DNA from: Alnus glutinosa
Taxonomy: Eukaryota > Streptophyta > Magnoliopsida > Fagales > Betulaceae
Length of the DNA stretch: 64,000 nucleotides
Assembly: GCF_958979055.1 (NCBI RefSeq)
Contig: NC_084897.1
Span: 27,120,628 to 27,184,627, forward strand
Direction: 5' to 3'
The notes below the pieces were generated by a model. The model was given only the letters and a program-made list of their open reading frames with translations. It searched no databases and was not told the DNA's origin. The position numbers and the translations under genes were made by a program. Shown here piece by piece: positions 22,910 through 35,100 of the stretch (its first letter is position 1; each line of letters begins with the position of its first letter).

Positions 22910-24474
22910 AGCTTCCTCCTCTTCCTTCTAATCCTTTCCCGTTCTCCTGTTTCTGTAACTGAAGACATAGAGATCAAAACTACAAAGAATATGAACATCT
23001 TTGGGGGCATTATGACGCTCTACAAAGAAAGATTGCTAATTAGCCCACACTTTGTAGTGGTTAATAGAGAAATGGTTAAACAAAAGAACAGAAACGAGGA
23101 AGGAAGAGATATTAAACATGAGGAGAGGAGCTCGTAGAGCTTTACCTTTGCCGCTGTCTTTAGATTGTGGCCCAAATGAAGAAAGAGGAAAAATGGCGTT
23201 GAGATTTGGAAGAGACAGGAAGACGTGGGTTCAGCCACAGATTACCGGTCATGCTTGTGCGTGTCTATTCGCCCCCTCCACTCGTTTTCCATTTTCCGTG
23301 AGAACTGCTCTACAAACACCCGGTTTTTTTTTTTTTTTTTTTTTTTTTAAAGTGATCATGGCACAACACATTTACATAATAATTCCACTAACACATTCAT
23401 ATGGAATATGAAGCGAGATCTATGCGGTGAATTTCACTTGAAATTTGATTCCTGCATTACACCATCATAACAAATGTACAATAACCTCTTACATGAGGGT
23501 GGGTCATAGTGTGTGGGGTTCACTCTCATATGAGAGGTTGTTGTGCACTTGTTGTGTTGGTGTTGTAAATCTAACATTTTCCATTTCACTCACATGGATC
23601 CCACCTCATATGAATGTGTTGTGTAATTATTGTATAAATATCATTACTCTTTTTTACTCTCAAGTCTCAAGTGTATGATTTTTTATATGGTATTAAAAAT
23701 TATTATTAAATTTTAGATAAATTATTATTAAATTTTAAATTTAATAATAATTTTAAGTACTATATCAGAAAGTGCGCACTTAAAAGAATTGATGCATTGG
23801 GCAGCTCGAGCCTTAGGTGATTGCCTAATGCCCCAAATTGAATACCCCAACTAATAATTATACATTAAATATATTTTATTTTAGAAAAAAAAAAAATTAA
23901 GGCTCAAAAAACATTTTAAGACTCTAAAATGGTAAAAAGTTTATAAAATATTCTTTAATTAAGGCCCCCACTTAATAATTGTACAATAAATGTTATTTTC
24001 AAAACAAATTTTAAGACTTTAATATGGTAAAAATTTAATAAATGTTTTCTAATTAAGACCCTCAATCATGGTAATAGAAATTACAAATTGAAAGTCTCAT
24101 TATTCACATTTAAGAAGAAAAAAAAATCCATAAATTCTTGAAAAGTTGCACTTATTTACTATTTTTAAAAGACTAATATTTTACATTCATTAAATTTGCC
24201 CAACATGCATAATCTTTTCTCCAACATTTATTTGAATTGAATGTTTAAAAAGATATAAAAAGTTTTCAAAGTGTATAAATTTTCATTATTTGCATTGTGC
24301 ATAATAAATAGAATTAAACCTTCAATTCAAATATTCAACAAATTTTTTTTTTGCATTATATTTTATTACAAATCAATCTTCATATAACTTATTTCTATTT
24401 TTCTTTAAATTTTATTATTTCATGTCTTTGAATAAAGTGATAAGCTATTCTATATCTAATAAGTTATATATATA

Positions 24475-24518
<44 letters not shown>

Positions 24519-25029
24519 TAACATACATTTTACAAATAAAAGAAAGTGCTATAATTGCCATATTAAAAAAATAAAAAATAAAAAACATAATATAAGAAAA
24601 TGGCATCATTTAAACTTGTCGCCTTAAGCATCAAAAGTGGTCGTTTTGCTTTGGGAGAAAAGCCCACAATTATTTTAGTCTATTTGGGCTGATGAGACTG
24701 ACCTCCCGACCCATGACCACTCTTAACAATAGCCATTTGAACCCTCTCGCTGTTGTTTGTGGCTTTTAGGGAATTTATGTTCACGTGTTGGGCTTTAGTT
24801 GTGTTGAGACATGAGTATAAAGCTATATAGGTTAATTCTAACTCGAGTCATTTAATTAAACGGGTTAAATCTTTCAACTTTAATCAATTAATTTTGTGTT
24901 GGTTTTGTGGGTTATGTAAAAAATTATGACCCTAAATGTTGCGTGTCAAGTTTAAGTCGTTTTGAAATATAAGTATTAAATTATATAAGTCAACTTTAAC
25001 TTATTAATTTCGTATTGCATACGTATCAA
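22910..25029. other. Promoter side of the plastid gene, then AT-rich repeats
   Basis: 22910-23240 is the likely promoter and leader of the minus-strand plastid-protein gene. A T run lies at about 23323-23348. From about 23790 to 24660 the DNA is very AT-rich; its left part (CCTTAGGTGATTGCCTAATGCCCC) resembles the GGTTGCCTAAGACCCC segment at 61940, suggesting decayed copies of one hAT-like repeat. An A run of about 36 lies at 24479-24514. No host gene seen. Confidence 0.45.
23447..23580. repeat. Hairpin repeat, copy 2
   Basis: Second copy of the palindromic repeat at 14490-14600: ATTACACCATCATAACAA, then CCTCTTACATGAGGGTGGG and CTCATATGAGAGGTTGTTG, ending GGTGTTGTAAATCTAACA. It has an extra insert of about 20 bp relative to copy 1. 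Confidence 0.7.
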
Positions 25030-25038
25030 AATTGTATA

Positions 25039-25987
25039 GGGTTAAATAGTCCAATGGTCTCTGAGTTTTCACAACTTTATTTTTTTGTTCCTGAATTTCA
25101 ATTTACATCACAGATGGTACCTCAATTTTAAGAAAAGACCGAATTGATACTTTGGTTAAGTTTTTCGTCCAAAAACTAATGGCTTGTCATATGTCAAAGG
25201 TTGACATGTGGCACTATATAAAAAAAATTAAAATTCTTTAAAAATTAAAAATTATAAAAAAAAAATATTAAAAATTTTGAAAAAATTAAAAATATATATA
25301 TGAAAAATTTAAAAAAAATAAAGGGTGGCTAAGCCACCCACCTTGGCCACCATAGGGGTGGCCAACCACCTCCATTTTGACCAAACGGGTGGTTGAGCCA
25401 CCCCTTTGGCCGGTCTCACCCCTTAACCAAAAAAAGAAAAATAAACAAAGATTGGTTTTGGCCATTGGAGGTGATTCCAAACCCTCCAAATTTTATTTTT
25501 TCCGTTTTGCCCTTGGGGTGGCCAAACCACCCCTATAGGCCACGGGAATGGTTCGGTCACCCTTAGACAAGCTGATCTGGGGGTGGCTGAACCAGCCATG
25601 TGGCCCTTGGGGGTGGCCAACCAAGGGCAAAACCGATCTTGCCATTTTTATTTTTATTTTTTTTTTCTGTTCGAGGGTGGCCGAACCACCCCATACTGCC
25701 CAGCCACCCCCTGGCCAAAATGGGGGTGGCTGGCCCACCCCATGGTGACCAAGGGGATGGCTGAGCCACCCCTTTCTTTTTTAAAATTTTTAATTTTTTA
25801 TATAGTGTTACGTGTTAACCTCTGAGATTAACACGTAGCAGACCGTTAATTTTTGGACGGAAAACTTAACTGAGGTACCAATTCGGTCTTTTTCTAAATG
25901 TAATGTACCATCTGTAATGCAGTTTAAGACTCAAAGACTAAAAAATAAAATTGTTAAAAATTTAAGAACTAAAAAGATGTTTAACCC
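25039..25987. mobile_element. Non-autonomous Mutator-like element, copy 2
   Basis: 949 bp with long terminal inverted repeats (GGGTTAAATAGTCCAATGGT.. and ..AAAGATGTTTAACCC) and a perfect 9-bp target duplication, AATTGTATA, at 25030-25038 and 25988-25996, diagnostic of Mutator. Internal arms carry CCGTCCAAAAACTAATGG and its partner TTAATTTTTGGACGG. The core, about 25320-25780, is a series of short mirrored GC-rich units such as GGTGGCCAACCACC, GGTGGCTGAACCAGCC and GGTGGCCGAACCACCCC. No transposase; open frames across the core are artefacts of the repeats. Confidence 0.92.
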
Positions 25988-28900
25988 AATTGTATATCGT
26001 CTAAAAAAATATTCCTTACGAGCTGACTCACCGATGGATGGTGCATTCACATGGATATCCTTTTCGAGTTTGCTTCCCCCCACAGATTTTCATGGAATTG
26101 TTTCAATAAATATGGTATGTTACTGTTTTATAATAAAAGTGATACTTTTGCATTTCTCGTTTGTTTTTGAATTTGTTTCTTTATCCTCGCCTCCTTGGTC
26201 GCTTTGCGGTTTAGCCTGTCTCCGGTTCTAATTGCTGCGGGTCGGGATGGTAGGACAACTAGGCCTGATCATGGACCACCCACGCCGTTGGCCGTGACAG
26301 ACAGAACCGGGCCTTATTTGGGTGAATTTGGGTCAGGCCAGTGGCCAGACCTGATAACTAGGCCTGCCTAAATTTTCAGGTCATTTTTTTTTCTTTTTCT
26401 TTTTTTTTTAATACGTGAACAAATTACAACAACAACAAAAAAAAACACAATAAAGGCTAGGCAATCCAAAATCAAAACTAAGAATGAAAGTACGTGGGGC
26501 CAATGCTTTTGGAGATGCGGGCCCAAAGGTTTGAGGCATGAATACCACAAAACCGGAGTCACCAGTGAAGATGATTTCTGTAGTGTATTGAGTCACAAGA
26601 ATGAAAACACAATTAGAATAATGAACAGGGAGAGAAAAATGCAATAGAAAAATCCAAAAAAACATAAAAAGAAAAGGAAAAACAATAACATAAACAACAC
26701 AAACACAGAACATCAGCAACTGGCAGAAAACCACAGAAAACTAACAACAACAGCGGAGGAGGCGGGATGTGACCCAGACGCGCTGATGGGAAGTTGGCCG
26801 TTGGAGACTTGGGTAGCATCGGCGCAGGCAGAAAACGACGGGAAAGGCAGTGGGATGGCACTTGTCGACCAATGATGGGCAGATGATAGTAGATCTAGAT
26901 TCAAAAATATGAACCAAAAATCCTATACAAAATTGGCAGAAGACACAGATGGAAGAGTCACCGAAAAAGATGGTCTAGTATAAAGCTTGAGTTGTGGAAA
27001 TAAAAAAACTATAAAAGGAATGAAAAAGCCCAGAATAAATCCGATAAGATAAAAATCTCATAAGAGGCGGAAGTTAGAGAGAAAACTCTCAAAATTATTA
27101 GGCTGTTGGTTGGTTGGGTCAATATAGAAGCAAAGGAAGGGAAAAGAGAGATGGGGAGGGTCGGAAATGTGATGGGTGCAAATATATCTAGAGAGAAGGA
27201 AGAGCCTCTCTCTCTCTCTCTCTCACTGAATCATAATTCTTTTTTCAGGTCGTGCTTACTTGGGTCATTAGGTGCATAGAAGCTTTGGTATGGCAATACC
27301 AATCCCGAAAGCTGTTGTTGTGGCACCACCCTACCAGCCTGGCATCAAGGAAAAATAATAATGATAATAATGAAACATGAATACTTGATTAACTGTTTCG
27401 GAGCATTTGACCTCTTGATTGAAACAATCTCCTCGATCCGTCTGAGTGAATGCTCTCTGGTTGTTAACATTCGGTCATTAATTAACACCTCTACGGACAA
27501 TATGATTCCTTGCCTTTAATAGTCAAATTATACTTGACAAATAAGATGAGCAATGATTATAACTGACCATCACTTGGAATCATGCTTGCTTCGTGTAAAC
27601 GAGAAATATCATTTGTCGATCATCCTCATCATGATGATAATACCGATAAAAAAAATTCATCATCTCCATCACTACTGTCCTTGCAGTAGATATTACACAA
27701 TTTTTTTATTTTTTATTTTTATAGCCTCGTTACTATAATAAACAAAAAATTGGTGAGCGAACGGTGTTCACCAACAATAATTAATATTGTTCACTCATCA
27801 AATATTTAAAATAATAATAAAAATTTAGTCATTTCTCTATTTTTTTTTTCTCACACGCATCAATCACATACAACATTACTGTTTCGGTCACTTTTTTTTG
27901 TTCCTCTAATTTTCTTCTCCTAACTCTCATGCACAACATCCCTGTGTTCACCACCATGACTTCGTCGACCCCATTGTCACCATCAATCAAGCCCACGCAG
28001 TCGCCTTCCTGTTTGTCGAGTCTCAACGGTACCTTTGTCTCTCTCTCTTTGGTTTGGCCAATAATGGGGGAGTATGGTAATCTTGGATTGGATATTTTTA
28101 TTTATGATTTGGGTTGTCTTGAATGGTGGGTTGGATTATTCATTTATTAGAATAGTGATTTTGGGTAAAGATTTCTTCTCAAATGACGATTTTCCGCAAG
28201 GATTTTAGATTTAAGTTTGGATAAGATTTGGTTTTTCTATTTCTAATATGGTTTTTTAGATGGGTTTTGACATATCCCTATTTTGAGCACATTTAAATTT
28301 AGGATTTGGTTGGTCTAAATTGTTTCTAATGCATTTATTATTTCATCTATATAAAAAGCTCTATATTGTGTGAGACATGCTGCCACCATCCCCTGTGATG
28401 GCAAATTGTGATAAATGTATGCAATAAACTCTGTAATTATGTACAAACGTAAGCCACATGAAGGAAATTCGCAATTTGGAAATCATTTCAAAGTCTAAAA
28501 TTTTAAAAAACACATGACACATGATTCTTGTAATAGCAATGGAAATTCATTTTGATCTTGTTCTAAAGAGTAAAAGGGAAAGAATAAAGACTAAATAGAT
28601 AAATAATAAATAAATTTGAAAAAATATTATTTAAATAGAATAATGATTGTAAATAGTTAAAATGGCGAGACTGTTACGAGTGCTTTAAAAAAAATGGCTC
28701 ACCAGAATATAAAAGAGTGATTTTTAGCTATTTTGGCTAGTAAAGTTTAAGTGAGACTACTACGAATGCAAATGGGGATGCTTTATTGCTTTAGCAAGCA
28801 ATTTTTAAGAGCATTCTTAGCCTGATTAAATTTTACTAGCCAAAATAGGTAAAAACTATTTTTTCTCTATTTTAGCAATCAAATTTTTTGAAGCCTTCAT

Positions 28901-29187
28901 AACAAACTTACAATTTTAGTTATCCACTATCATTATTTCATTTAAATAATATTTTTCAAAATGGAGATTGTGTGTGATGCATGAGAGAAAAATAAAAATA
29001 AAAAAAAAAATAAAAAAGAAGAGGAAGCAATTTTTAATAAATTTTTTTTTTTATAGATTTTGTAAGTGAACAATACTCAGTATTGTTAGTAAGTATTTGT
29101 TCACTCACCAAATTTTTTTACCAAATTGGTGAGGCTACTGGAGAGTCATTTTCGACAATTTCACCAAATTAGCTTACCAAAATAACC
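25988..29187. other. Gene-free repeat-rich stretch
   Basis: No host gene seen. 26230-27240 is moderately GC-rich; read on the minus strand it looks like a transcript-type sequence ending in an A run (about 26383-26412), so it may be a retroposed copy or a non-LTR fragment, but I recognise no protein. A (CT)n run lies at about 27207-27225. From 27740 on there are AT-rich foldback sequences; 28660-28790 and 28806-29180 face each other as inverted copies (GCTAGTAAAGTTTAA against TTAAATTTTACTAGC). Confidence 0.4.
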
Positions 29188-29460
29188 AAAAAATTAGGAA
29201 AAAGTACATTTTACCCCCCCTGATGTATCCACTTATTGGCAATTTGACGCCTAATGTTTAAAAATTGGTAGATGACCCCCTTAATGTTATCGACGTGTGA
29301 CAAGTAGGACCTTCCGTCCCCTTATCCGTCACTTTGGACGGAAATGAGACCACGTGCAACTCACGTGTCCGCTTAAACAAAAATCAAGACCATTTTGCCC
29401 CTCCTCCATTCAGAGAAATATTCCTCTGAATCCTCGCAAGACGACGAGAAGTCGCCGGAT

Positions 29461-29640
29461 CTAGATCATTGCTTTCCAAACAACGACCCACTGTCCAACA
29501 TCTAGATCATAACTGTAAATTTTGAGATTACCATCGTCGTCAAGCGTCAATCTACGCCACCGGCTATCACCAAGATCTGCAGTAACGAAAGAATATCCAT
29601 GGGCAGTCTAATAACTATCGGTGGAATAAAAAACCAGATC
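29461..29640 (-). pseudogene. Captured fragment of a G-type (GNA) lectin receptor kinase
   Basis: On the minus strand the frame contains RRLTLDDDGNLKIYSYD and GQWVVVWKAM, the late part of the bulb-type lectin region of G-type lectin S-receptor-like kinases, where family members read RRLTLD.DGNLR.YS.....W.V.W. Only about 50 codons are present, with no start and no kinase domain. It lies just inside the left terminal repeat of pack-MULE A, so it is a captured fragment rather than a gene. The family call rests on this short motif alone. Confidence 0.65.
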
Positions 29641-29830
29641 AGGTCCGTGGAGTTGGAGAAGCTGTACTTACCTTATTTTCTCTAGCTGCTTTGCTTCCTC
29701 GTCAGAGAAAGCCACAGATTCTACTGGTTATTCATGAACTCATAAGGGATGTCGGTCCTAATGTGCTACTCTCTAGTCTTGCAGCGCTACTTTGCAAGTG
29801 TTGATGTTATAGCGATAGTCTCAGTCATAT
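29640..29830. pseudogene. Captured gene piece of unknown origin
   Basis: Both strands stay open. On the plus strand the frame reads VRGVGEAVLTLFSLAALLP and QILLVIHELIRDVGPNVLLS. On the minus strand there is SVAFSDEEAKQLEKIR followed directly by GTAAGT, which looks like an exon end with a true splice donor; I favour the minus strand for that reason. I do not recognise either. It lies between the lectin-kinase piece and the DMP copy inside pack-MULE A. Confidence 0.35.
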
Positions 29831-30594
29831 TTCCTTGAAGCCAATTCTCTAGAGGACTATCAGCACATGGTTTTGGCTGAAACGCGAAGTTCATATTAAA
29901 GAAAACTCATATATATATATATAAGTTCCCTGCAAGGCAGTCTATACATGTTTTCCACGTCCTCTGTTTGACGTTCAAAAAACAGAGCATGATAACACCC
30001 GAAGCAGAGTTCAAAACAACCAAAAGCAGAGTAATAAAATGAGGATCTAAGAGTAAGGCTCCATGCATTTTCATCGTCAAAAGCACTTATAGCCCCTTCA
30101 TATCGATACCAACAGCATGAAATCGACAAAAAAACTAGAAAATATCACGTACTTATAGTCAAATAAAATCAGTTACCCACCAGCAGAATTTGGACATGTC
30201 TTGCTCATTTGGGATACGGACATGCTTTTAGCCTAACAATCCTAAATTTAAATCGACGTTATAACTCATCTCATGGCGATCGAGAAAATCTCGTAACTTC
30301 CAAACATATTCATGAAATCGATGAAAATAATGTCAAGCATAACTGCATGTAAGCATCAACACCACATACACGATGATCTCTACCCAATGATCTTTTTGAA
30401 GATAATTCTGAAACAAAAAAGATGATCCATTTATGAACCAATTCAATACTGGATAACCAAAAGAGGCAGCAAAAAAAAGACCAACTAAGTAACTAACCAT
30501 GCAGACTACGCTGGACCATGCACTACGTTGTGACCTTCATGCACTTCATTACACCACCCAAAAAAAAAAATGAGCCTCTGTTTCTTATTAGGGA

Positions 30595-31400
30595 ACACCA
30601 CGAAAACCACACTAGAAACCGCGCCAACAACAGGTGGCAGCACCCGGAGCTAGCAAAATCTTCTTAGTGGACTCAGACACCGGATAGAAGCACCGCACAG
30701 TATTTCGATCCAAAAGCACCAAAACGGCAAACACAGCCCGAAAAAGGAGTGGACAAAGTCTGCAAACCGGAGCTTATACGTCGGCAAGTCCACGTTCTTA
30801 GACTACGGCGAAGGCCAAAGACCCTTTCTTGTTGCAACCCCGTAGTGTGTGATACCGTCATCTCCAACGTAGCTGTCTGTGAAGGAAGAAACGAAGCAAG
30901 ACAAACCACAGAAAGCAACAAGAATGGCGGTGAGGTACTTGTTGATGGTGTTGCAGTGGCCATTGTTTGTTCTGTTGGTCTGCAATTCATGTCCACAACA
31001 TATCTTAGTCTCTCAGGGCTCGACATTTACTTGTGTCACACATTTTAGAAGGCACAAAGGTCTTCTTGGGGAAGTAATTAAGTCTGAACCAAGTTAATCT
31101 TTTTAGAAGTTTATGCATATACCATTGAAATGACTAACTTAGAAAGCTGAGGAAAAAAGGCACCTTGTTGTTAGAGTAGAACTAGCAAGAAGTTTGCTTT
31201 ATAGGTTGTTGATTGTTGGCTCTTGCCAGCTTGATCAGCAATTTTGTTACAGTGGTAAAAGAAGACAGTGTCGGTTGGGAGGAGGCTGATGAGGTTGCCA
31301 ACTCCTGATAATGTTTTGTCTTTAATGGTTTTCTGGGAGCTTCCCTTGGACTTGGAGGAAGAGTTGGCTGCGCCAATCAAATTGATTGTGTTTGGTGAGA
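30595..31400 (-). pseudogene. Captured DMP-family (DUF679) membrane-protein gene copy
   Basis: On the minus strand: an N-terminal part near 31380-31230 with DKTLSGVGNLISLLPTDTVF, then after an interruption (about 31000-31230) [71 protein letters not shown], then in other frames [19 protein letters not shown] and [19 protein letters not shown]. This is the order and content of DUF679 membrane proteins (DMPs), four-helix proteins of about 200-230 aa; some act in gamete fusion or senescence. At least two frame changes and the internal interruption show that it no longer encodes the whole protein. DMP genes are normally intronless, so genomic capture by the Mutator-like element is enough to explain it. 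Confidence 0.8.
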
Positions 31401-31418
31401 TTCTTGCAAGTGGAAACT

Positions 31419-31480
<62 letters not shown>

Positions 31481-32174
31481 GAGATACACAGCGCATGTTG
31501 CTTTTACATTACTGGCCCTTCTGCTGGGACCATAATTGTTCAAGAGAAATCACAGCGGTAGCATGTCGTCTCCTCAAGTTCATCGGTAAACACACCATCA
31601 AGTTTATTAGTGCTTGCACCAGTATGCTTCCATAACAGAACTTTGAGAACACGCCGGTGACAATATTTCTGAAGAGCGATGTGCGATGTACTCAAGCGGT
31701 TCTTCAGCCGTGGACGTGGGGCCCTTAACGTGTGTTACAAGTGCTCTGAAGAATTGCCAGGTCGCGGTGGTTCTAAGTACATGAGAGAAAGAATAAAATA
31801 TATGCGTTAAAAGTGATTGAGGCGAAACTCACCGTTTTGAGTGAGGGGCAAAATAAGAAAATGGGACTTTAAGTGGTCATGTGCAACGCACGTGACCCAC
31901 TTTCCGTCACTTTTGCCGGACTAAGTGGACAGAAGGTCCAAATTGAGACAAGTGTTAAATGTCAGGGGGGTCATTTACCAATTTTTAAACATTGGGCGTC
32001 AAATTGCCAATAGGTGGATACATCAGGGGGTAAAGTGTACTTTCCCCAAAAAATTATTTTTGTAAGGCTGCTAAGAATGCTTTTAAAAAAAAAAGATATG
32101 GGCACGCAAGTCATGGTAATGCTGAAGATGTCTCCAACAAATCTATCAAACAATTTATAGATTCGTGTTACAAG

Positions 32175-32233
<59 letters not shown>

Positions 32234-32328
32234 GCTAGACTTCAAAATTATTAGTTAATTTACAATTTTTTATAATTAACTTATATAGCTCAGTCTCACC
32301 TAATATGAAACTCATGTCGGATTTAACG

Positions 32329-32330
<2 letters not shown>

Positions 32331-32407
<77 letters not shown>
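32331..32407. repeat. (TA)n microsatellite
   Basis: About 38 uninterrupted TA units; a second run lies at about 32178-32230. Tracts this long are usually length-variable. Confidence 0.95.
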
Positions 32408-32410
<3 letters not shown>

Positions 32411-32636
32411 ATAATGCGCTCACTTTATATTGATTATTCATCTTTTCAATGTAATGCGGGATATTAAAGTAGTATTAACGACACCCATTCTTTCTAGTAT
32501 ATATATACACACACACACGAGAAATGTTACTTATCATTCTATTCGCTCAATATTAATTTATTATGTTGATGTGACATTTTCATTTCGTCATTAGAACTTT
32601 TTTTTTTTTTTTTTTCCTTTAACTAGGACTGATTTA

Positions 32637-33189
32637 ATGCTTCATTTGTTTCAGCGTAGAATGTTTTCTAAAAAACATTTTTGGCATTTTATGGTGTTTG
32701 GTGGGGGCGAAAAATAATGATTAACAGAAATCATTTTCAATTTGACTGTAAAAGTATCTTTAATTTTTGGAAAACGATTTACAGTTTGAAAACCATAAAT
32801 CGTTTTTGGATTTAAACTTTTCATTATTACACGCATATTTGTGAGAATTCACTACGGCTAAGCATTGGAGTTTGTTGGAATACCGACTCTACCTCCGAAT
32901 TTTGGTATCTGATTGCTGAAATCCGATCAATACTAAAATCTAGACTGCTGTAATCTATAAATTTATGCTGGATTCTGGCAAACCATATTCGGCCCAAACT
33001 TGCCGGAATCTAAAAATTTTTGCCGGATTCCAGTCAAACTAGGCCAGATTCTGTTTTATGTTGTTGGTGATTTTTTTCGTACGAGCTAAACGCCGGAAAA
33101 TATTTTTCAAAAAGTTATTTTTCTGAAAAATGATTTCGTTGAAAATATTTTACTGCGAAAAATATTTTACGTCGAAACAAACGGAACAT
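32637..33189. mobile_element. Foldback element, family CGAAACAAACGGA, copy 1
   Basis: The ends pair as ATGCTTCATTTGTTTCAGCG and, read from the right, ATGTTCCGTTTGTTTCGACG, followed by matching GTAAAATATTTT-type arms. The interior holds several TGCCGGATTC / CCGGAATC motifs. It is the same family as 60603-61468. It has no coding capacity and no clear target duplication. Confidence 0.75.
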
Positions 33190-33548
33190 AAGAGTAGATT
33201 AACAATATCACATCAACGTAATAAAATAATTGTGTGTTATATACCATTACTCAGAAAACAATAAAACATATGTATCTAACAAAAATTGTTTGTTACGCAT
33301 GGCAAAAATAGAAAAAGGAAAAAAACTAAAATGAAAGTGCATCGCACACGTATACCAGCAGATGACCATTTTTGCCAATTGCCACTCTTACTCTAGCGTT
33401 TAAATTGTGAATTTTGAATTGAGTTTTTTTTTTATCTAAAAGTGATTTCTAAATATCAATTCTTTATTCGTACAATTTTTAATTACGAGTAATACTATAT
33501 ATTTTACCATTATTGACTATTCCATTACGTAGATATTATAAAGCATTA

Positions 33549-34145
33549 AGGGGTGTATTCGAGTAGAGCCGAGACAAATTTGGAACTGTCGAATTCGGCT
33601 CGAATACATAAAATATGAGCTCAAACTAAGTTTTAAAGGATTGTTTGAATTCAGCTTGTTAAGAGCATAGCCAAGTTCAAGTTTGGCTAGAACTCGGCTA
33701 GCTTAACAAGCTAAGCCTCTAAATAAGCTCGAGTGGTTCGAACTCGATTAGAGTTTTATAATATTTTTTACTTCAAAAAATAAAAAATATTAAAATTTAG
33801 TATAATCTTAACTTTGATCTATATTTTACATTATAAATGAAACGTTTGTAGTATTACATATATTATGTTTACTATGTTAATATTTATACATTACAATTAT
33901 ATATATATATATATAAAAAAGCGAGCTAACGATTTGAGTAGAACGAGTCAGGTCGAACTTATACAAGTCGAGCTCATAAACTTTGTATGAGTCGAGCCAA
34001 GTTTATACGAATACATTTCATTTAATATATGAGCAGATTATTTTGTTTACGAACAACTTTTTTATTTTTCGAACCGAGACTGAATCGAGTTTGAACGAAC
34101 TAAGTCAAACTGAGTTCACGAGCAGATAGACTCATCTATAACCCT
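33549..34145. mobile_element. Decayed hAT-like element rich in GAGCTCGA-type motifs
   Basis: It starts AGGGGTGTATTCGAG and ends ATCTATAACCCT, short imperfect inverted ends of the AGGGGTGT type. The flanks AAGCATTA (33541-33548) and AAGCGTTC (34146-34153) agree at six of eight positions, consistent with an aged 8-bp hAT duplication. The interior is full of motifs such as GAGTCGAGCCAAG and AAGTCGAGCTCATAAAC. No transposase seen. Confidence 0.6.
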
Positions 34146-35100
34146 AAGCGTTCTCAATTTGTCATTATTTATTATTATTTTTTTCCAAGAATAGCTAATC
34201 TACCGGTAGATTGATAATAAGATGTGAACATAACAAAATAACGATGAAATTATAGTGTGACACGTAGCTTTTACTCTTTAGTTATTGTCGATGCCAACTA
34301 GGAAATAAATCTTCAGCGTGAGGCTGATTATGATTTTTTTTACCACAAGAAAAGAACGAAAATACTTTTTTTTTTTTATTCCAAGAACGAAAATACTTCT
34401 AAGAGCAATAGTATTAGTAGTAAATACTTATATATAGTTTTTTTTTTTCTAAATATATAAAAAAAATTTATAAAAGTCACAAAAATTACCTACATCAGTT
34501 ATTTTATATATTCTCTAAACTCTTAGGTATACTGTAACTACCAAATGAATTATATAATTATAAAAATGACAAAAAATAAAAAAGTAAGAAAAAAATAAAT
34601 AAAAAATAAAAAAATATTTAATTGATATAAAAAAATTTATTGTAAAATATTTTTTTTTTATAGAAAAGTAAAAACTATAAATTTTTAAAAAAATAGTGAA
34701 ACACTGCTGCCGGTGAACCAAGAATCGCGGTTGTACTCGTAAAACAATTGTTTGGTAAATAATAGATATTATGAGTGGTATATAATAGGGTAAATAATAA
34801 CAATCATTACGATATTTGATTGCAATGAAGAAGTTGGTTAAAATGATTATTGATTTGGGACTCAGTAATCATAGCAGGTCACGGAGGTGTTGAATTTTCT
34901 TGTTTTTATGAAATTTCTGACGTTTTAGGAGAGTGGGAGAGACGTTACGCACTGACACTATAATTGTCAGGTGCGCTGCACTCCAACCTTAAACCCACTA
35001 CCTTCTCGCGCGGTGGCTTTTTGGTTTTCCCTTCACGTTTTATCCTCGGTGTTTGTGTCTCTTTCTGATTCTGTAGTGGGACGGTATTTATTTTTTAATT

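Larger units (their letters stand above)
29197..32047. mobile_element. Pack-MULE A: Mutator-like element with captured host genes
   Basis: 2851 bp. Terminal inverted repeats of about 200 bp: GGAAAAAGTACATTTTACCC at the left and, read from the right, GGGGAAAGTACACTTTACCC, both followed by CTGATGTATCCAC, ATTGGCAATTTGACGCC and a CTTCCGTCC..GGACGG module. A perfect 9-bp target duplication, AAAAAATTA, lies at 29188-29196 and 32048-32056. No transposase. Inside are a G-type lectin kinase piece (minus, about 29461-29640), an unassigned piece (about 29640-29815) and a near full-length DMP/DUF679 gene copy (minus, about 30595-31400). A (TA)n(GA)n microsatellite lies at 31424-31478. It is itself inserted in an older foldback element. 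Confidence 0.93.
32057..35100. other. Repeat-rich AT-rich stretch before the subtilase
   Basis: No host gene. Two long (TA)n microsatellites lie at about 32178-32230 and 32331-32407. Then come a foldback element (32637-33189), a hAT-like element (33549-34145) and about 950 bp of AT-rich DNA leading into the subtilase promoter. Confidence 0.5.

Noticed and set aside
26368-26904. Hydrophobic open frames on the minus strand at 26.4-26.9 kb
   Set aside because: Several overlapping frames with T-rich codons and an A tail behind them; may be a retroposed transcript, but no protein family is recognisable, so no gene is called.
29188-32056. Idea that the DMP copy is a functional chromosomal gene
   Set aside because: Frame changes, an internal interruption and the exact Mutator boundaries around it point to a captured copy.
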